In this document: positions 1 through 7,752 of the stretch, in pieces
Numbering within the stretch: position 1 is the stretch's first letter
Layout: each line of letters begins with the position of its first letter
Assembly: GCF_038024065.1 (NCBI RefSeq)
Contig: NZ_CP150667.1
Span: 620,001 to 684,000, forward strand
Length of the DNA stretch: 64,000 bases
Direction: 5' to 3'
Origin: Polaribacter sejongensis
GTDB taxonomy: Bacteria; Bacteroidota; Bacteroidia; Flavobacteriales; Flavobacteriaceae
Translations under genes and position numbers: made by a program
The notes under the pieces: generated by a model
Database searches by the model: none
Told to the model about the DNA's origin: nothing
Seen by the model: only the letters and a program-made list of their open reading frames with translations

Positions 1-1
1 A

Positions 2-400
2 TGGAGAGAAAATAAATTTTTAGAAGCTGCTCAAATTTTAGAAGAAAGGCTCAAATCAACTCGCTATGATGTTTGGGTAACAGAAGATGAAAGCGATATT
101 CTAATTTTAGAATATGAAGGTATTAATAGCAGAAAATACAGTGATTGCACCAAATGTGGTTATAAAACGTACGGAAAAAAATCATCTAAACTATTAAAAT
201 CTGCAACGTATGCATCTGCAGGTGAAAGAGTTGATTATTATGAATGTAAAAATTGTAATTATCAAGATGAAAAGATAGTAGTTCTTCCTAAAAAAGTAAG
301 ACAGACTTCCTCTTCTTCTGGTTCTTCATCATCTTTTTCTTCGTCATCAAGTTTTGGAGGCGGTAGTTCTGGTGGTGGTGGAGCAGGTGTTAGTTGGTAA
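2..400 (+). CDS. TPM-like (YgcG-type) protein, C-terminal part only
   Basis: The reading frame is open from the window edge to the TAA, so the start lies outside. About 132 residues are visible. Two CxxC pairs (a CTKCGY motif and, about 30 residues later, CKNCNY) form a probable zinc ribbon. They are followed by a Ser/Gly-rich tail ending SGGGGAGVSW. Such tails with a terminal W are typical of TPM-domain (YgcG-like) membrane-associated proteins of Bacteroidota. The TPM domain itself is not in view, so the family call rests on the tail and zinc ribbon only. Confidence 0.6.
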   Translation, partial: WRENKFLEAAQILEERLKSTRYDVWVTEDESDILILEYEGINSRKYSDCTKCGYKTYGKKSSKLLKSATYASAGERVDYYECKNCNYQDEKIVVLPKKVRQTSSSSGSSSSFSSSSSFGGGSSGGGGAGVSW

Positions 401-504
401 TCATTTACATCATAAAAAAGGGGGCAAATATTTCGATTTTTGTTATCTTGCACGGTTTTAATTACATGCTTTAATTCAATCAAAATCAGTTTAAATTAAA
501 ATTT

Positions 505-3129
505 ATGAGGTCCTTTTTATTATTTATATTTCTAAGTACAACATTCTGTTTATCAGCTCAGAAAATATACAACGGAAAAGTTGTTGATACCAACAACTCA
601 CCACTAGAAGACGTAAATGTTATTATCGAAGGTACATCAACAGGAACTATTACAAATAACAGTGGTAATTTTTCTGTTTCTAGCAATAATCAAAACGCAA
701 TTTTAGTTTTTTCTGCATTAGGATTTAAAACTCAGAAGCAACAAGGAGGAAGCAATTTAACGATTGTTTTACAAGAATCTTCAGAAATTCTTTCGGAAGT
801 TGTATTAGTAGGAACAAGAAATCCTAGACAAACAAAATTAGAAACACCGGTAGCGGTAGATATTGTTGATGTGTCTAAAATTAAATTAACAAGTGCACAA
901 ACTACGGCGAATGATTTACTTGCGAATTTAGTGCCCTCTTTTAATTCTAATCGACAATCTTCTTCGGATGGAACAGAACATGTAGATCCTGCTTCTTTAA
1001 GAGGTTTAGGTCCAGATCAGGTTTTGGTACTTATCAACGGAAAAAGAAGACATACAACGTCATTATTAAACAATCAAAATACGGTTGGAAACGGATCTGT
1101 AGGTACAGATTTATCTTCAATCCCTTCAGCTGCTATCGATAGAATTGAAGTTCTTAGGGATGGAGCTGCAGCTCAATATGGTTCGGATGCTATTGCTGGA
1201 GTTATCAATATTATTTTAAAGAAAAATACTGGATTAGAAATTGGTACTACTTATGGTTTAACTTCAGAAGGTGATGGAGAAACGTTTAATTTAAATGTAA
1301 ATTATGGTACTGAAATTGGCAATAAAGGTGGATTTATAAACCTTACGGCAGAATTTAATGATAGAGGTAAAACAAGTAGAAGCCAAAATCATAATTTGGT
1401 TATTTATGACCAATCTGATTTAGGTAATTTCTTTGCGTATGATTTTTCTAATGATGGCGCAAGAGAACGTGATGATGAGTTGATAAATGCTGCGGGTTTA
1501 ACTCGTGATGATTTTAACTTTCAAGTAGGTGATGCTGCAATTACGAACACACAACTTTTTGTGAATCTTGAGCTTCCTACAAGTAAAAATGGAACTTTTT
1601 ATGCCGCCGGTGGTGGAAATTATAGAACCGGTAATGGTTTTGGTTTTAGAAGATTACCTTCGGAAGGACATGTTTTAGAAATTTTTCCAAATGGTTTTCA
1701 ACCCATTTTAGAATCTACAATAATCGACCTTTCTTTAATTGCAGGGTATAAAACGAAACTTGGTGAATGGGATTTTGATTTGAGTAACACCAATGGTTAT
1801 AATCAATTTGATTATGGCATTTCTAATACTGTAAACGATGCATTGGGAATTAATAGTCCGACTTCTTTTGATGCAGGTGGACATACTTTTTTACAAAATA
1901 CCGTAAACTTAGACTTTTCTAAATTTGATGATACTATCATGAGCGGACTTGGTTTGGCTTTTGGTGCTGAATATAGATACGAAAATTATACGATTTATGC
2001 AGGTGAAGAAGGTTCTTATATTGGTAATGGAGCAAATTCATTTCCTGGTTTTGCGCCGAATAATGAAGTAGATGAGCAAAGATCTTCTGTAGGAATATAT
2101 GCAGATGTTGAACTTAATTTTACTGACAAATTCTTAGTTGATGTAGCTGGTAGATTCGAAAATTATAGTGATTTTGGAAATACCATCAACGGAAAAATAG
2201 CAGCAAGATATAAATTAACGGATGCTGTTGTGTTAAGAGGAGCGTTTGGTACTGGTTTTAGAGCGCCATCTTTACAACAACAATATTTTAACAATATTGC
2301 TACCGATTTGGTTGATGGAAACCTTATTAACGGAGGTACATTTAGAAACGATAGTGAAATTGCTCAGACTTTAGGTATTCCTGAATTAAAAGAAGAAACA
2401 TCTACAAGTATTAGTGTTGGTTTAACAGCTAAGGTTACTAATAATTTTCAAATTACTTTAGATGCTTATAAAGTAGATATTGATGATAGAATTATCTACA
2501 CTGGTAGTTTAGGTAATGATGTTTATGGTGATGAAATACCAGAATTACAAGCCATATTGCAGCCCTTAGGCGTATCTTCTGCTCGTTTTTTTACGAATGC
2601 TATTAACACTTCCACCGCAGGTGTAGATTTAGTAATGAATTATAAAGTTCCTTTAAATGAAGGTGCTTTAAACTTTTCTTTATTATACAATCATAATGAA
2701 ACTGAAGTAGACGATACATTAAATAATGTTCCTGACATTTTTGTAGGTCAAGAAGATGTGTATTTTGGTGCTCAAGAAAAAATTTTAATTGAATCTAATA
2801 ATCCTCAGGACAAAGCAATATTTACAGTTGATTTAACAAAAAACAAGTTTGGAGTAATGTTAAGAAACACGTATTGGGGAGAAATAACTAGAAATGGTTT
2901 TCCTTTTGGAGGCGCTCAATTACATTCAGGAAAACTGACTACAGATTTAACAGGTTCTTACAATATCAATGATAATCTTTCTTTAACAGTTGGCGCAAAT
3001 AATTTATTTGATGTATTGCCAGATGAACAAATTTATGACAACAGTTATTTTGGTGTATTCAAATACGCATCTGTTCAAATGGGAACAACAGGAGCGTTTT
3101 ATTTTGCGAGATTAAACTACAAAATATAA
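505..3129 (+). CDS. TonB-dependent outer-membrane receptor
   Basis: 874 residues. It has a signal peptide (1 to about 18, ending CLSAQ) and a carboxypeptidase-regulatory-like beta-sandwich (about 20-100, with the GKVVDTNNSPLEDVNV repeat typical of the family). The plug domain spans about 110-240, with the conserved stretches LRGLGPDQVLVLINGKRR, IDRIEVLRDGAAAQYGSDA and GVINIILKK. A 22-strand barrel runs to the C-terminus (NLFDV box near the end). It imports an unknown ligand across the outer membrane, driven by TonB/ExbBD. There is no SusD partner next to it, so it is not a standard SusCD pair. The permease that follows 34 nt downstream may be co-transcribed and could handle the same or a related substrate (inference). 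Confidence 0.95.
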   Translation: MRSFLLFIFLSTTFCLSAQKIYNGKVVDTNNSPLEDVNVIIEGTSTGTITNNSGNFSVSSNNQNAILVFSALGFKTQKQQGGSNLTIVLQESSEILSEVVLVGTRNPRQTKLETPVAVDIVDVSKIKLTSAQTTANDLLANLVPSFNSNRQSSSDGTEHVDPASLRGLGPDQVLVLINGKRRHTTSLLNNQNTVGNGSVGTDLSSIPSAAIDRIEVLRDGAAAQYGSDAIAGVINIILKKNTGLEIGTTYGLTSEGDGETFNLNVNYGTEIGNKGGFINLTAEFNDRGKTSRSQNHNLVIYDQSDLGNFFAYDFSNDGARERDDELINAAGLTRDDFNFQVGDAAITNTQLFVNLELPTSKNGTFYAAGGGNYRTGNGFGFRRLPSEGHVLEIFPNGFQPILESTIIDLSLIAGYKTKLGEWDFDLSNTNGYNQFDYGISNTVNDALGINSPTSFDAGGHTFLQNTVNLDFSKFDDTIMSGLGLAFGAEYRYENYTIYAGEEGSYIGNGANSFPGFAPNNEVDEQRSSVGIYADVELNFTDKFLVDVAGRFENYSDFGNTINGKIAARYKLTDAVVLRGAFGTGFRAPSLQQQYFNNIATDLVDGNLINGGTFRNDSEIAQTLGIPELKEETSTSISVGLTAKVTNNFQITLDAYKVDIDDRIIYTGSLGNDVYGDEIPELQAILQPLGVSSARFFTNAINTSTAGVDLVMNYKVPLNEGALNFSLLYNHNETEVDDTLNNVPDIFVGQEDVYFGAQEKILIESNNPQDKAIFTVDLTKNKFGVMLRNTYWGEITRNGFPFGGAQLHSGKLTTDLTGSYNINDNLSLTVGANNLFDVLPDEQIYDNSYFGVFKYASVQMGTTGAFYFARLNYKI

Positions 3130-3163
3130 TTAGATATTTCTGAAAAGGAAATAACCAAGGTTC

Positions 3164-4453
3164 ATGAAAGGTAAACACAAAATAGGGTGGAAGACGGCAG
3201 CAGCTTTGGTTATTTCCAATATGATTGGTACAGGAGTTTTTACCAGTTTAGGGTATCAATTAACTGATATTCAGAATACATGGAGTATTGTGCTAATTTG
3301 GTTATTAGGAGGTTTATTCGCCTTAATTGGTGCATTAACGTATGCCGAATTAGGTACAAATTTTGATGATTCTGGTGGAGATTATGTATTTCTATCAAAA
3401 TTAATTCATCCAATTGTTGGGTATATTTACGCTTGGGTTTCCTTAACCGTTGGTTTTTCAGCTCCGATTGCTATTTCTGTAATGGCGATGAAAAGTTATT
3501 TAAACCCTATAAATCCAACCATATTTAACGATTGGTTCGGTATCTTAGTGATTTTAATATTGACTGCAGTTCACTCTATAAGTGTTGGACAAAGCGGAAA
3601 GTTTCAAAATATTTCTACAGGTGTTAAAATTGGTTTTGTACTGATTTTAATTATACTCGGTTTTAGTTTTGTACCTACACAAGATGTAACCGCTATAGAT
3701 CTTAGTAATTCTTGGCAAGACGAAATATTATTACCCGGTTTTGCTGTTTCATTATTATACGTAACGTATGCTTATACAGGTTGGAATTCTGCCGCATACA
3801 TTGTGGATGAGATTGATGATGCAAGAAGAAATTTACCAAAAGCCTTACTATTTGGAACTGCATTAGTCACTATAATTTATGTGCTTTTACAAATTGTATT
3901 TTTAAAACATGCATCTGTAGATCAACTTTCTGGTAAGGTGGAAGTCGCTTTTATTTCCTTTAAAAATATCTTTGGTACAGAAGGAGGGAACTGGGTGAGT
4001 TATTTAATTTCCATACAGCTTATTGCAACCGTAAGCGGTTATCTTTGGATTGGATCTAGAATTACATTTGCCATGGCTAAAGATCATTCTTTTTGGAGGA
4101 AAATAGCCGTTAAAAACAAAAATGGAATACCAGTGAGAGCTTTGTGGTTACAAGCAGGAATAAGTATTGTATTAACGCTTACAGGTACTTTTGAACAAGT
4201 GCTTTTATATGCTAGTTTTTTATTACAATTAATGGGAACATTAACCGTTGCTTCTATATTTTGGTTAAAAGGAAGAAAGGGAGCTTTTAAGAGTCCGTTA
4301 AAACCATTTCTACAAATTGTTTTTGTGGTTTTTAGTATTTGGATATTAGGATATATGTTAATGGAAAAACCGAAAGAAAGTGCTATCGGGTTGTTATTTG
4401 TATTAACTGGTATTGTAACGTATTTCTTTTCTAACCGAACAAATAAACAGTAA
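3164..4453 (+). CDS. APC-family amino acid permease
   Basis: 429 residues, about 12 hydrophobic segments and no signal peptide. The first segment carries the APC signature around ISNMIGTGVFTSLG (residues about 18-31), and the glycine-rich ALTYAELG stretch follows in helix 2. The length and motifs fit the amino acid-polyamine-organocation superfamily (YfnA/SteT type) of inner-membrane transporters. The substrate cannot be read from sequence. It sits 34 nt after the TonB receptor on the same strand and probably shares its transcript. No hairpin terminator is obvious in the 230 nt that follow. Confidence 0.9.
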   Translation: MKGKHKIGWKTAAALVISNMIGTGVFTSLGYQLTDIQNTWSIVLIWLLGGLFALIGALTYAELGTNFDDSGGDYVFLSKLIHPIVGYIYAWVSLTVGFSAPIAISVMAMKSYLNPINPTIFNDWFGILVILILTAVHSISVGQSGKFQNISTGVKIGFVLILIILGFSFVPTQDVTAIDLSNSWQDEILLPGFAVSLLYVTYAYTGWNSAAYIVDEIDDARRNLPKALLFGTALVTIIYVLLQIVFLKHASVDQLSGKVEVAFISFKNIFGTEGGNWVSYLISIQLIATVSGYLWIGSRITFAMAKDHSFWRKIAVKNKNGIPVRALWLQAGISIVLTLTGTFEQVLLYASFLLQLMGTLTVASIFWLKGRKGAFKSPLKPFLQIVFVVFSIWILGYMLMEKPKESAIGLLFVLTGIVTYFFSNRTNKQ

Positions 4454-4683
4454 TTCTTATCGTAAAAGAGTTGATTAAAACTCAAATACCTTCCATTAAT
4501 TTACGTGAAAATAATACATATAAACACCATCTAATATTGTGTTTATATAATTTAACTTAAAGCGTTAGTTTAATAATATAAGTTACTATGTATTCATCAG
4601 TTTTAAGAATTCTAACTTTATAAAACTTGTTAAATAAGTTAAAGATTATTGAGTATTTAATGCGTGTTTGTAAGTCTTAGTAT

Positions 4684-5040
4684 TTAAATATTAACACCAA
4701 CACCAACACCTTTATCTTTTTCAAGCACAGAAAAACCCCAATCTGCTATAGATTGTACAACCGGAATTAAAGTTTTACCAAAATCGGTTAATGAATACGC
4801 TACTTTTAAAGGAGGTTTAGAGGCAAAAACGGTCCTCTTAATAATACCATCTTCTTCTAGTGCTTTTAATTGTAAACTTAGTGTTCTTTCCGTAACTGTT
4901 GGCATTTGCTTTCTTAATTCATTGTAGCGAAGTGTAGTATTGCGTAAATGAAATAAAATAACCGTTTTCCATTTACCACCAATCATTCCCATGGTTAAAC
5001 TTGCGCAACAAGGATATTCTTTTCCATTATATGTGTACAT
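4684..5040 (-). CDS. HxlR-family (YodB-like) winged-helix regulator
   Basis: 118 residues from the ATG chosen here. An upstream in-frame ATG (ends at 5067) would give 127 residues, but it lies only 1 nt after a well-formed -7 box at 5069-5076, so it would need a leaderless message. The protein has the HxlR winged-helix core (MGMIGGKWKTVILFHL, then the recognition region RYNELRKQMPTVTERTLSLQL). Two cysteines (YPCCASL) lie just ahead of the first helix, where B. subtilis YodB has its quinone-sensing Cys6. It is divergent from an NfsB-like nitroreductase, a pairing known for YodB/YodC. A 17-bp ACTAT-N7-ATAGT operator adjoins its promoter, so autoregulation is likely. The thiol-sensing role is inferred. 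Confidence 0.9.
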   Translation of the reverse strand: MYTYNGKEYPCCASLTMGMIGGKWKTVILFHLRNTTLRYNELRKQMPTVTERTLSLQLKALEEDGIIKRTVFASKPPLKVAYSLTDFGKTLIPVVQSIADWGFSVLEKDKGVGVGVNI

Positions 5041-5068
5041 AAGATTATAATTTTTGTTTTTGACCATA

Positions 5069-5115
5069 CAAAGATATGTTACTATACTAAGGTATACAAC
5101 TATACTTTTTATAGT
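5069..5115 (-). promoter_or_regulatory. HxlR gene promoter with adjacent operator
   Basis: Read on the minus strand: operator ACTATAAAAAGTATAGT (5115-5099), whose last T is the first base of the -33 TTG (5099-5097), then a 20-nt spacer and the -7 box TATCTTTG (5076-5069). This matches the Bacteroidota primary-sigma consensus. A second short palindrome (ATAC-TAAG-GTAT) sits in the spacer. The same layout is found at the other HxlR gene (29485-29531). Confidence 0.75.
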
Positions 5116-5203
5116 AAATTTAACATTTAATATAATTGACTGTATTTTAATTGTTTAAGTATGTTTTATAAGATGGTTTGGATACTATCCTTTTTGACCG
5201 TTC

Positions 5204-5253
5204 TTGCGAGATACAAATGCTCTGTATACTTTTGTTACTATAAAAATGATAGT
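5204..5253 (+). promoter_or_regulatory. Promoter and HxlR operator of nitroreductase gene 1
   Basis: -33 TTG (5204-5206), 20-nt spacer, -7 box TACTTTTG (5227-5234), two nucleotides, then the palindrome ACTATAAAAATGATAGT (5237-5253). Binding here would block transcription start, so repression is expected. Geometry is identical at 18712-18761 and 29606-29655. A further conserved block, ATACTATCC...TGACCGTT (5182-5202), lies just upstream in all three copies. Confidence 0.8.
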
Positions 5254-5271
5254 AAAATAAAAAAATATAAT

Positions 5272-5937
5272 ATGAATTTACAAGAAACATTAAACTGGAG
5301 ATACACTACTAAGGAATTTGACCCAACCAAGAAAATATCTGATGCAGATATGGTACAAGTTAAAAATTTATTAAGAATGAGTCCTTCAAGTGTAAACCTT
5401 CAACCTTGGCATTTTGTCATTGCAGAAACTACCGAAGGAAAAGCACGTATGGCAAAGGGAACAAAAGGTTTTTTTCATTTTAATGAACCAAAAGTGGTAA
5501 ACGCTTCTGCAGTTGTATTATTCTGTTCAAAAACAAGTGAAGGTGCAGATGATGCTTATTTTAAACACCTTTTAGATGTGCAAGATAAAGATGGAAGATT
5601 CCCAAATGAAGACGTCAAAAATGGGATGTATGGAGGAATGAACGCTTTTGCAAACATTCATAAATATGACTTAAAAGATTATCAACATTGGATGGAAAAA
5701 CAAGTATACTTAAACATTGGAAGCTTTTTATTGGGAGTTGCAAGTTTAGAAATAGATGCAACAGCAATGGAAGGTATTGATGTAAAAGCTTTGGATGAAG
5801 AATTCGGATTAAGAGAAAAAGGTTTTACTTCATTAGTAGCTGTTTCTTTGGGGTATAGAACTGAATCTGATTTTAATTCAACAGAAAAAACACCAAAATC
5901 TAGATTGGCCGAAAGTGAAATTTTTACAGTAATATAA
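5272..5937 (+). CDS. NfsB-like FMN nitroreductase, copy 1
   Basis: 221 residues from the ATG at 5272. The frame can be extended upstream to 5161, but that extension overlaps the promoter and operator, and both paralogues begin at the matching Met (MNLQ...). It resembles E. coli NfsB over its whole length: RYTTKEFD near the N-terminus (FMN phosphate contact), SPSSVNLQPWHF, the helix region around QVYLNIGSFLLGVASL, the EG.D..ALDEEFGL stretch, and a KSRL box near the C-terminus. It is expected to be a cytoplasmic homodimer that reduces nitroaromatics and quinones with NAD(P)H. It is monocistronic here and followed by a bidirectional terminator. It is closer to the copy at 18782 than to the one at 29682. 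Confidence 0.92.
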   Translation: MNLQETLNWRYTTKEFDPTKKISDADMVQVKNLLRMSPSSVNLQPWHFVIAETTEGKARMAKGTKGFFHFNEPKVVNASAVVLFCSKTSEGADDAYFKHLLDVQDKDGRFPNEDVKNGMYGGMNAFANIHKYDLKDYQHWMEKQVYLNIGSFLLGVASLEIDATAMEGIDVKALDEEFGLREKGFTSLVAVSLGYRTESDFNSTEKTPKSRLAESEIFTVI

Positions 5938-5940
5938 AGT

Positions 5941-6081
5941 TTGGGAGATTACACAAAAAATGAACCTGCAGGTATTTTTTTTGGAAGCTACTTAAAATTC
6001 CTTTCAGAAGTTTGTACAAATACAGAAACCATTATTTATATAGGGAATAACGCTAATTTAAAGTCAAATAAACAGTATTAA
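5941..6081 (+). pseudogene. Possible gene remnant, unidentified
   Basis: An open frame of 46 codons directly after the nitroreductase stop, with no ATG; TTG at 5941 is the only candidate start. The product begins LGDYTKNEPAGIFFGSYLKF and has protein-like composition. It may be the 3' end of a lost gene or may be chance. I do not recognise it. Confidence 0.25.
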
Positions 6082-6138
6082 CATCTGCTTTTTGTTTAAT
6101 ATAATTGTTTGATCATAAATTAAAGTACAGGTTATTAT

Positions 6139-6181
6139 AAAACCAACTAAATAAATTACAATTTATTTAGTTGGTTTTTTT
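6139..6181. terminator. Bidirectional intrinsic terminator
   Basis: A perfect 16-bp stem (6141-6156 pairs with 6161-6176), loop TACA, with A-rich 5' flank and T-rich 3' flank. It can end the rightward nitroreductase transcript and the leftward Fur-family gene, whose stop codon overlaps the T-tract. Confidence 0.85.
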
Positions 6182-6560
6182 ATCCAATACATTCTTCACA
6201 TTTCCCCTGTATAAGCACTTGATAAAAAGCTATTTGTCTGTTCTCTATTTTAGGAATAACAACTTTTACTTCCAAGCAATCTACTTTACCACAACTTAGA
6301 CATTGAAAATGCGGATGCACATCTTTGTGTTCCGTTGCCGAACATCCGGTACATTTGGCATACCATTTAAGACCATCTTTACCAAGAAAAGAATGCAAAA
6401 CACCATCATCTTCTAGCTTATCTAAAATACGATATATCGTTGTTTTGTTAAATTCAGTATCTAATTGATTTATTAGCATTTTTGCAGAAATAGCTACAGA
6501 GCTGTTTTTAAACTCATTAAGTAATACTTCTACAGCCTTTGTTTTTCTAATAATTCCCAT
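6180..6560 (-). CDS. Fur-family metalloregulator, probably Zur
   Basis: 126 residues from the ATG at 6560 (MGIIRKTKAVEV). A TTG further upstream lies inside the operator and is rejected. It has an N-terminal winged helix (TTIYRILDKLEDDGVLH) and a metal-binding dimerisation domain with HPHFQC and CLSCGKVDC. The protein ends in CEECIG, so two CxxC pairs can form the structural zinc site. Divergent from a MerC/FolE/PhoX/CobW cluster, with two near-identical palindromes between them. Neighbours typical of zinc starvation make Zur the best specific call; other Fur-type metals are not excluded. Confidence 0.8.
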   Translation of the reverse strand: MGIIRKTKAVEVLLNEFKNSSVAISAKMLINQLDTEFNKTTIYRILDKLEDDGVLHSFLGKDGLKWYAKCTGCSATEHKDVHPHFQCLSCGKVDCLEVKVVIPKIENRQIAFYQVLIQGKCEECIG

Positions 6561-6572
6561 ATAACAAATATA

Positions 6573-6589
6573 GTGCAACTTAGTTGTAA
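6573..6589. promoter_or_regulatory. Fur/Zur-type operator 1 (regulator side)
   Basis: Inverted repeat TGCAACT-T-AGTTGTA, 13 nt upstream of the regulator ATG. It matches operator 2 and implies autoregulation. The TGCAAC/GTTGYA arms are of the general type bound by Fur-family repressors. Confidence 0.7.
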
Positions 6590-6610
6590 TAACAAATTTA
6601 TTATTTACAT

Positions 6611-6627
6611 TTGCAACTCAGTTGTGT
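6611..6627. promoter_or_regulatory. Fur/Zur-type operator 2 (MerC/FolE side)
   Basis: Inverted repeat TGCAACT-C-AGTTGTG, 15 nt before the MerC-like start and 38 bp (centre to centre) from operator 1. It probably controls the rightward cluster. Confidence 0.7.
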
Positions 6628-6640
6628 TAATAAATAAGTA

Positions 6641-7045
6641 ATGATCATTTCAAAACAAAAATCCGATAGTATCGGTGCTATAGCAAGTTCTCTTTGTCTT
6701 ATACATTGTGCTGCTACTCCCTTATTGTTTATAGTGCAAGCAGGCGCATCAGCTTGTTGCAGTACGACACCTGTTTGGTGGAAATTTATAGACTATTTCT
6801 TTTTAGTAATCTCATTTTTTGCCATTTATAGATCTACAGAAACTACTACGAATACCTGGATGAAACCTGCTTTGTGGTTTAGTTGGTTACTACTGTTTGT
6901 TGTAATTATCAATGAAAAAATAGCATTGCTTTCTATACCAGAAAGCGCAATCTATATACCAGCAATTGCCCTAATTATTTTACACACATATAATAGAAAA
7001 TATTGCCAGTGTAAAACCGATAAATGTTGTACAAATGAAAAATAA
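6641..7045 (+). CDS. MerC-domain membrane protein
   Basis: 134 residues with four hydrophobic segments. The N-terminal LCLIHCAATPLL contains the paired Cys of MerC-type proteins, followed by ACCSTT, and the tail is Cys-rich (YCQCKTDKCC). MerC proteins were described as mercury carriers, but in Bacteroidota short MerC-like proteins lie beside Zur and COG0523 genes and may handle zinc. The gene overlaps folE by 11 nt, so the two are translationally linked. A zinc role is inferred from context. Confidence 0.8.
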   Translation: MIISKQKSDSIGAIASSLCLIHCAATPLLFIVQAGASACCSTTPVWWKFIDYFFLVISFFAIYRSTETTTNTWMKPALWFSWLLLFVVIINEKIALLSIPESAIYIPAIALIILHTYNRKYCQCKTDKCCTNEK

Positions 7046-7700
7046 AAAAGAAATAGAAATTGTAGGTGACAATCATTTCTCATCAAGTATAAGAACACCT
7101 TTACGTGCAGATGCTTTTGATAAAAGTGATGAAGAAAAAATAGAAAACATCCAGTATCATTTTAAAAAGATCATGGAAGAAATGGGATTAGATTTAACTG
7201 ATGATAGTTTATCTGGTACTCCATATCGTGTTGCCAAAATGTATGTAAAAGAATTATTTTATGGGTTAAACCCAGTAAATAAACCTAAACTATCCACTTT
7301 TGAAAACAAATATGGGTATAATAAAATGTTAGTAGAACAAAATATTACGATAGATTCTGCTTGCGAACATCACTTTTTGCCAATAATAGGGTATGCAAAT
7401 GTGGCCTATATTCCTAAAGACAAAGTAATCGGTTTGTCTAAAATAAATCGTTTGGTAGATTATTATGCACGTCGTCCGCAAGTGCAAGAAAGGCTTGTAC
7501 TTCAAATTTTGAACGATTTACAAACCATTTTAGGTACTAAAGATGTAATTGTTTCGGTGACAGCAAAACACCTTTGTGTTTCTTCTAGAGGTATCAAAGA
7601 TCAAAGCAGTTTTACAACGACTTTAGAGTATGGAGGTTGTTTTACTGAAGTAGAAAAACGTAACGATTTCTTAAAGATCATCGCTCAAGAAAAAATATAA
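7035..7700 (+). CDS. folE: GTP cyclohydrolase I (FolE1)
   Basis: 221 residues, a typical length. It converts GTP to 7,8-dihydroneopterin triphosphate, the first step of folate/pterin synthesis, as a cytoplasmic decamer. Zinc ligands are intact and even share E. coli numbering: Cys110 and His113 in CEHHF, and Cys181 in KHLCVSSRGI. Other conserved stretches are VIGLSKINRL and YARRPQVQERL. It is the zinc-dependent type I enzyme, not FolE2. A folE copy under Fur/Zur control next to a COG0523 GTPase suggests a dedicated paralogue expressed when zinc is short (inference; needs a second folE elsewhere). Confidence 0.95.
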   Translation: MKNKKEIEIVGDNHFSSSIRTPLRADAFDKSDEEKIENIQYHFKKIMEEMGLDLTDDSLSGTPYRVAKMYVKELFYGLNPVNKPKLSTFENKYGYNKMLVEQNITIDSACEHHFLPIIGYANVAYIPKDKVIGLSKINRLVDYYARRPQVQERLVLQILNDLQTILGTKDVIVSVTAKHLCVSSRGIKDQSSFTTTLEYGGCFTEVEKRNDFLKIIAQEKI

Positions 7701-7752
7701 TTTAGCATTTACTTAATTACCTATTAATAATTATTTAAAGCAAATATATAAT

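Noticed and set aside
262..483. Minus-strand frame rich in Pro and Glu.
   Set aside because: It is the antisense of the Ser/Gly-rich tail of the first gene; no start signal or family.
5161..5271. N-terminal extension of nitroreductase 1.
   Set aside because: It overlaps the promoter and operator; both paralogues start at the downstream Met.
7035..7700. FolE2 (zinc-independent GTP cyclohydrolase), expected in a Zur cluster.
   Set aside because: CEHHF and KHLC zinc ligands show the zinc-dependent FolE1 type.
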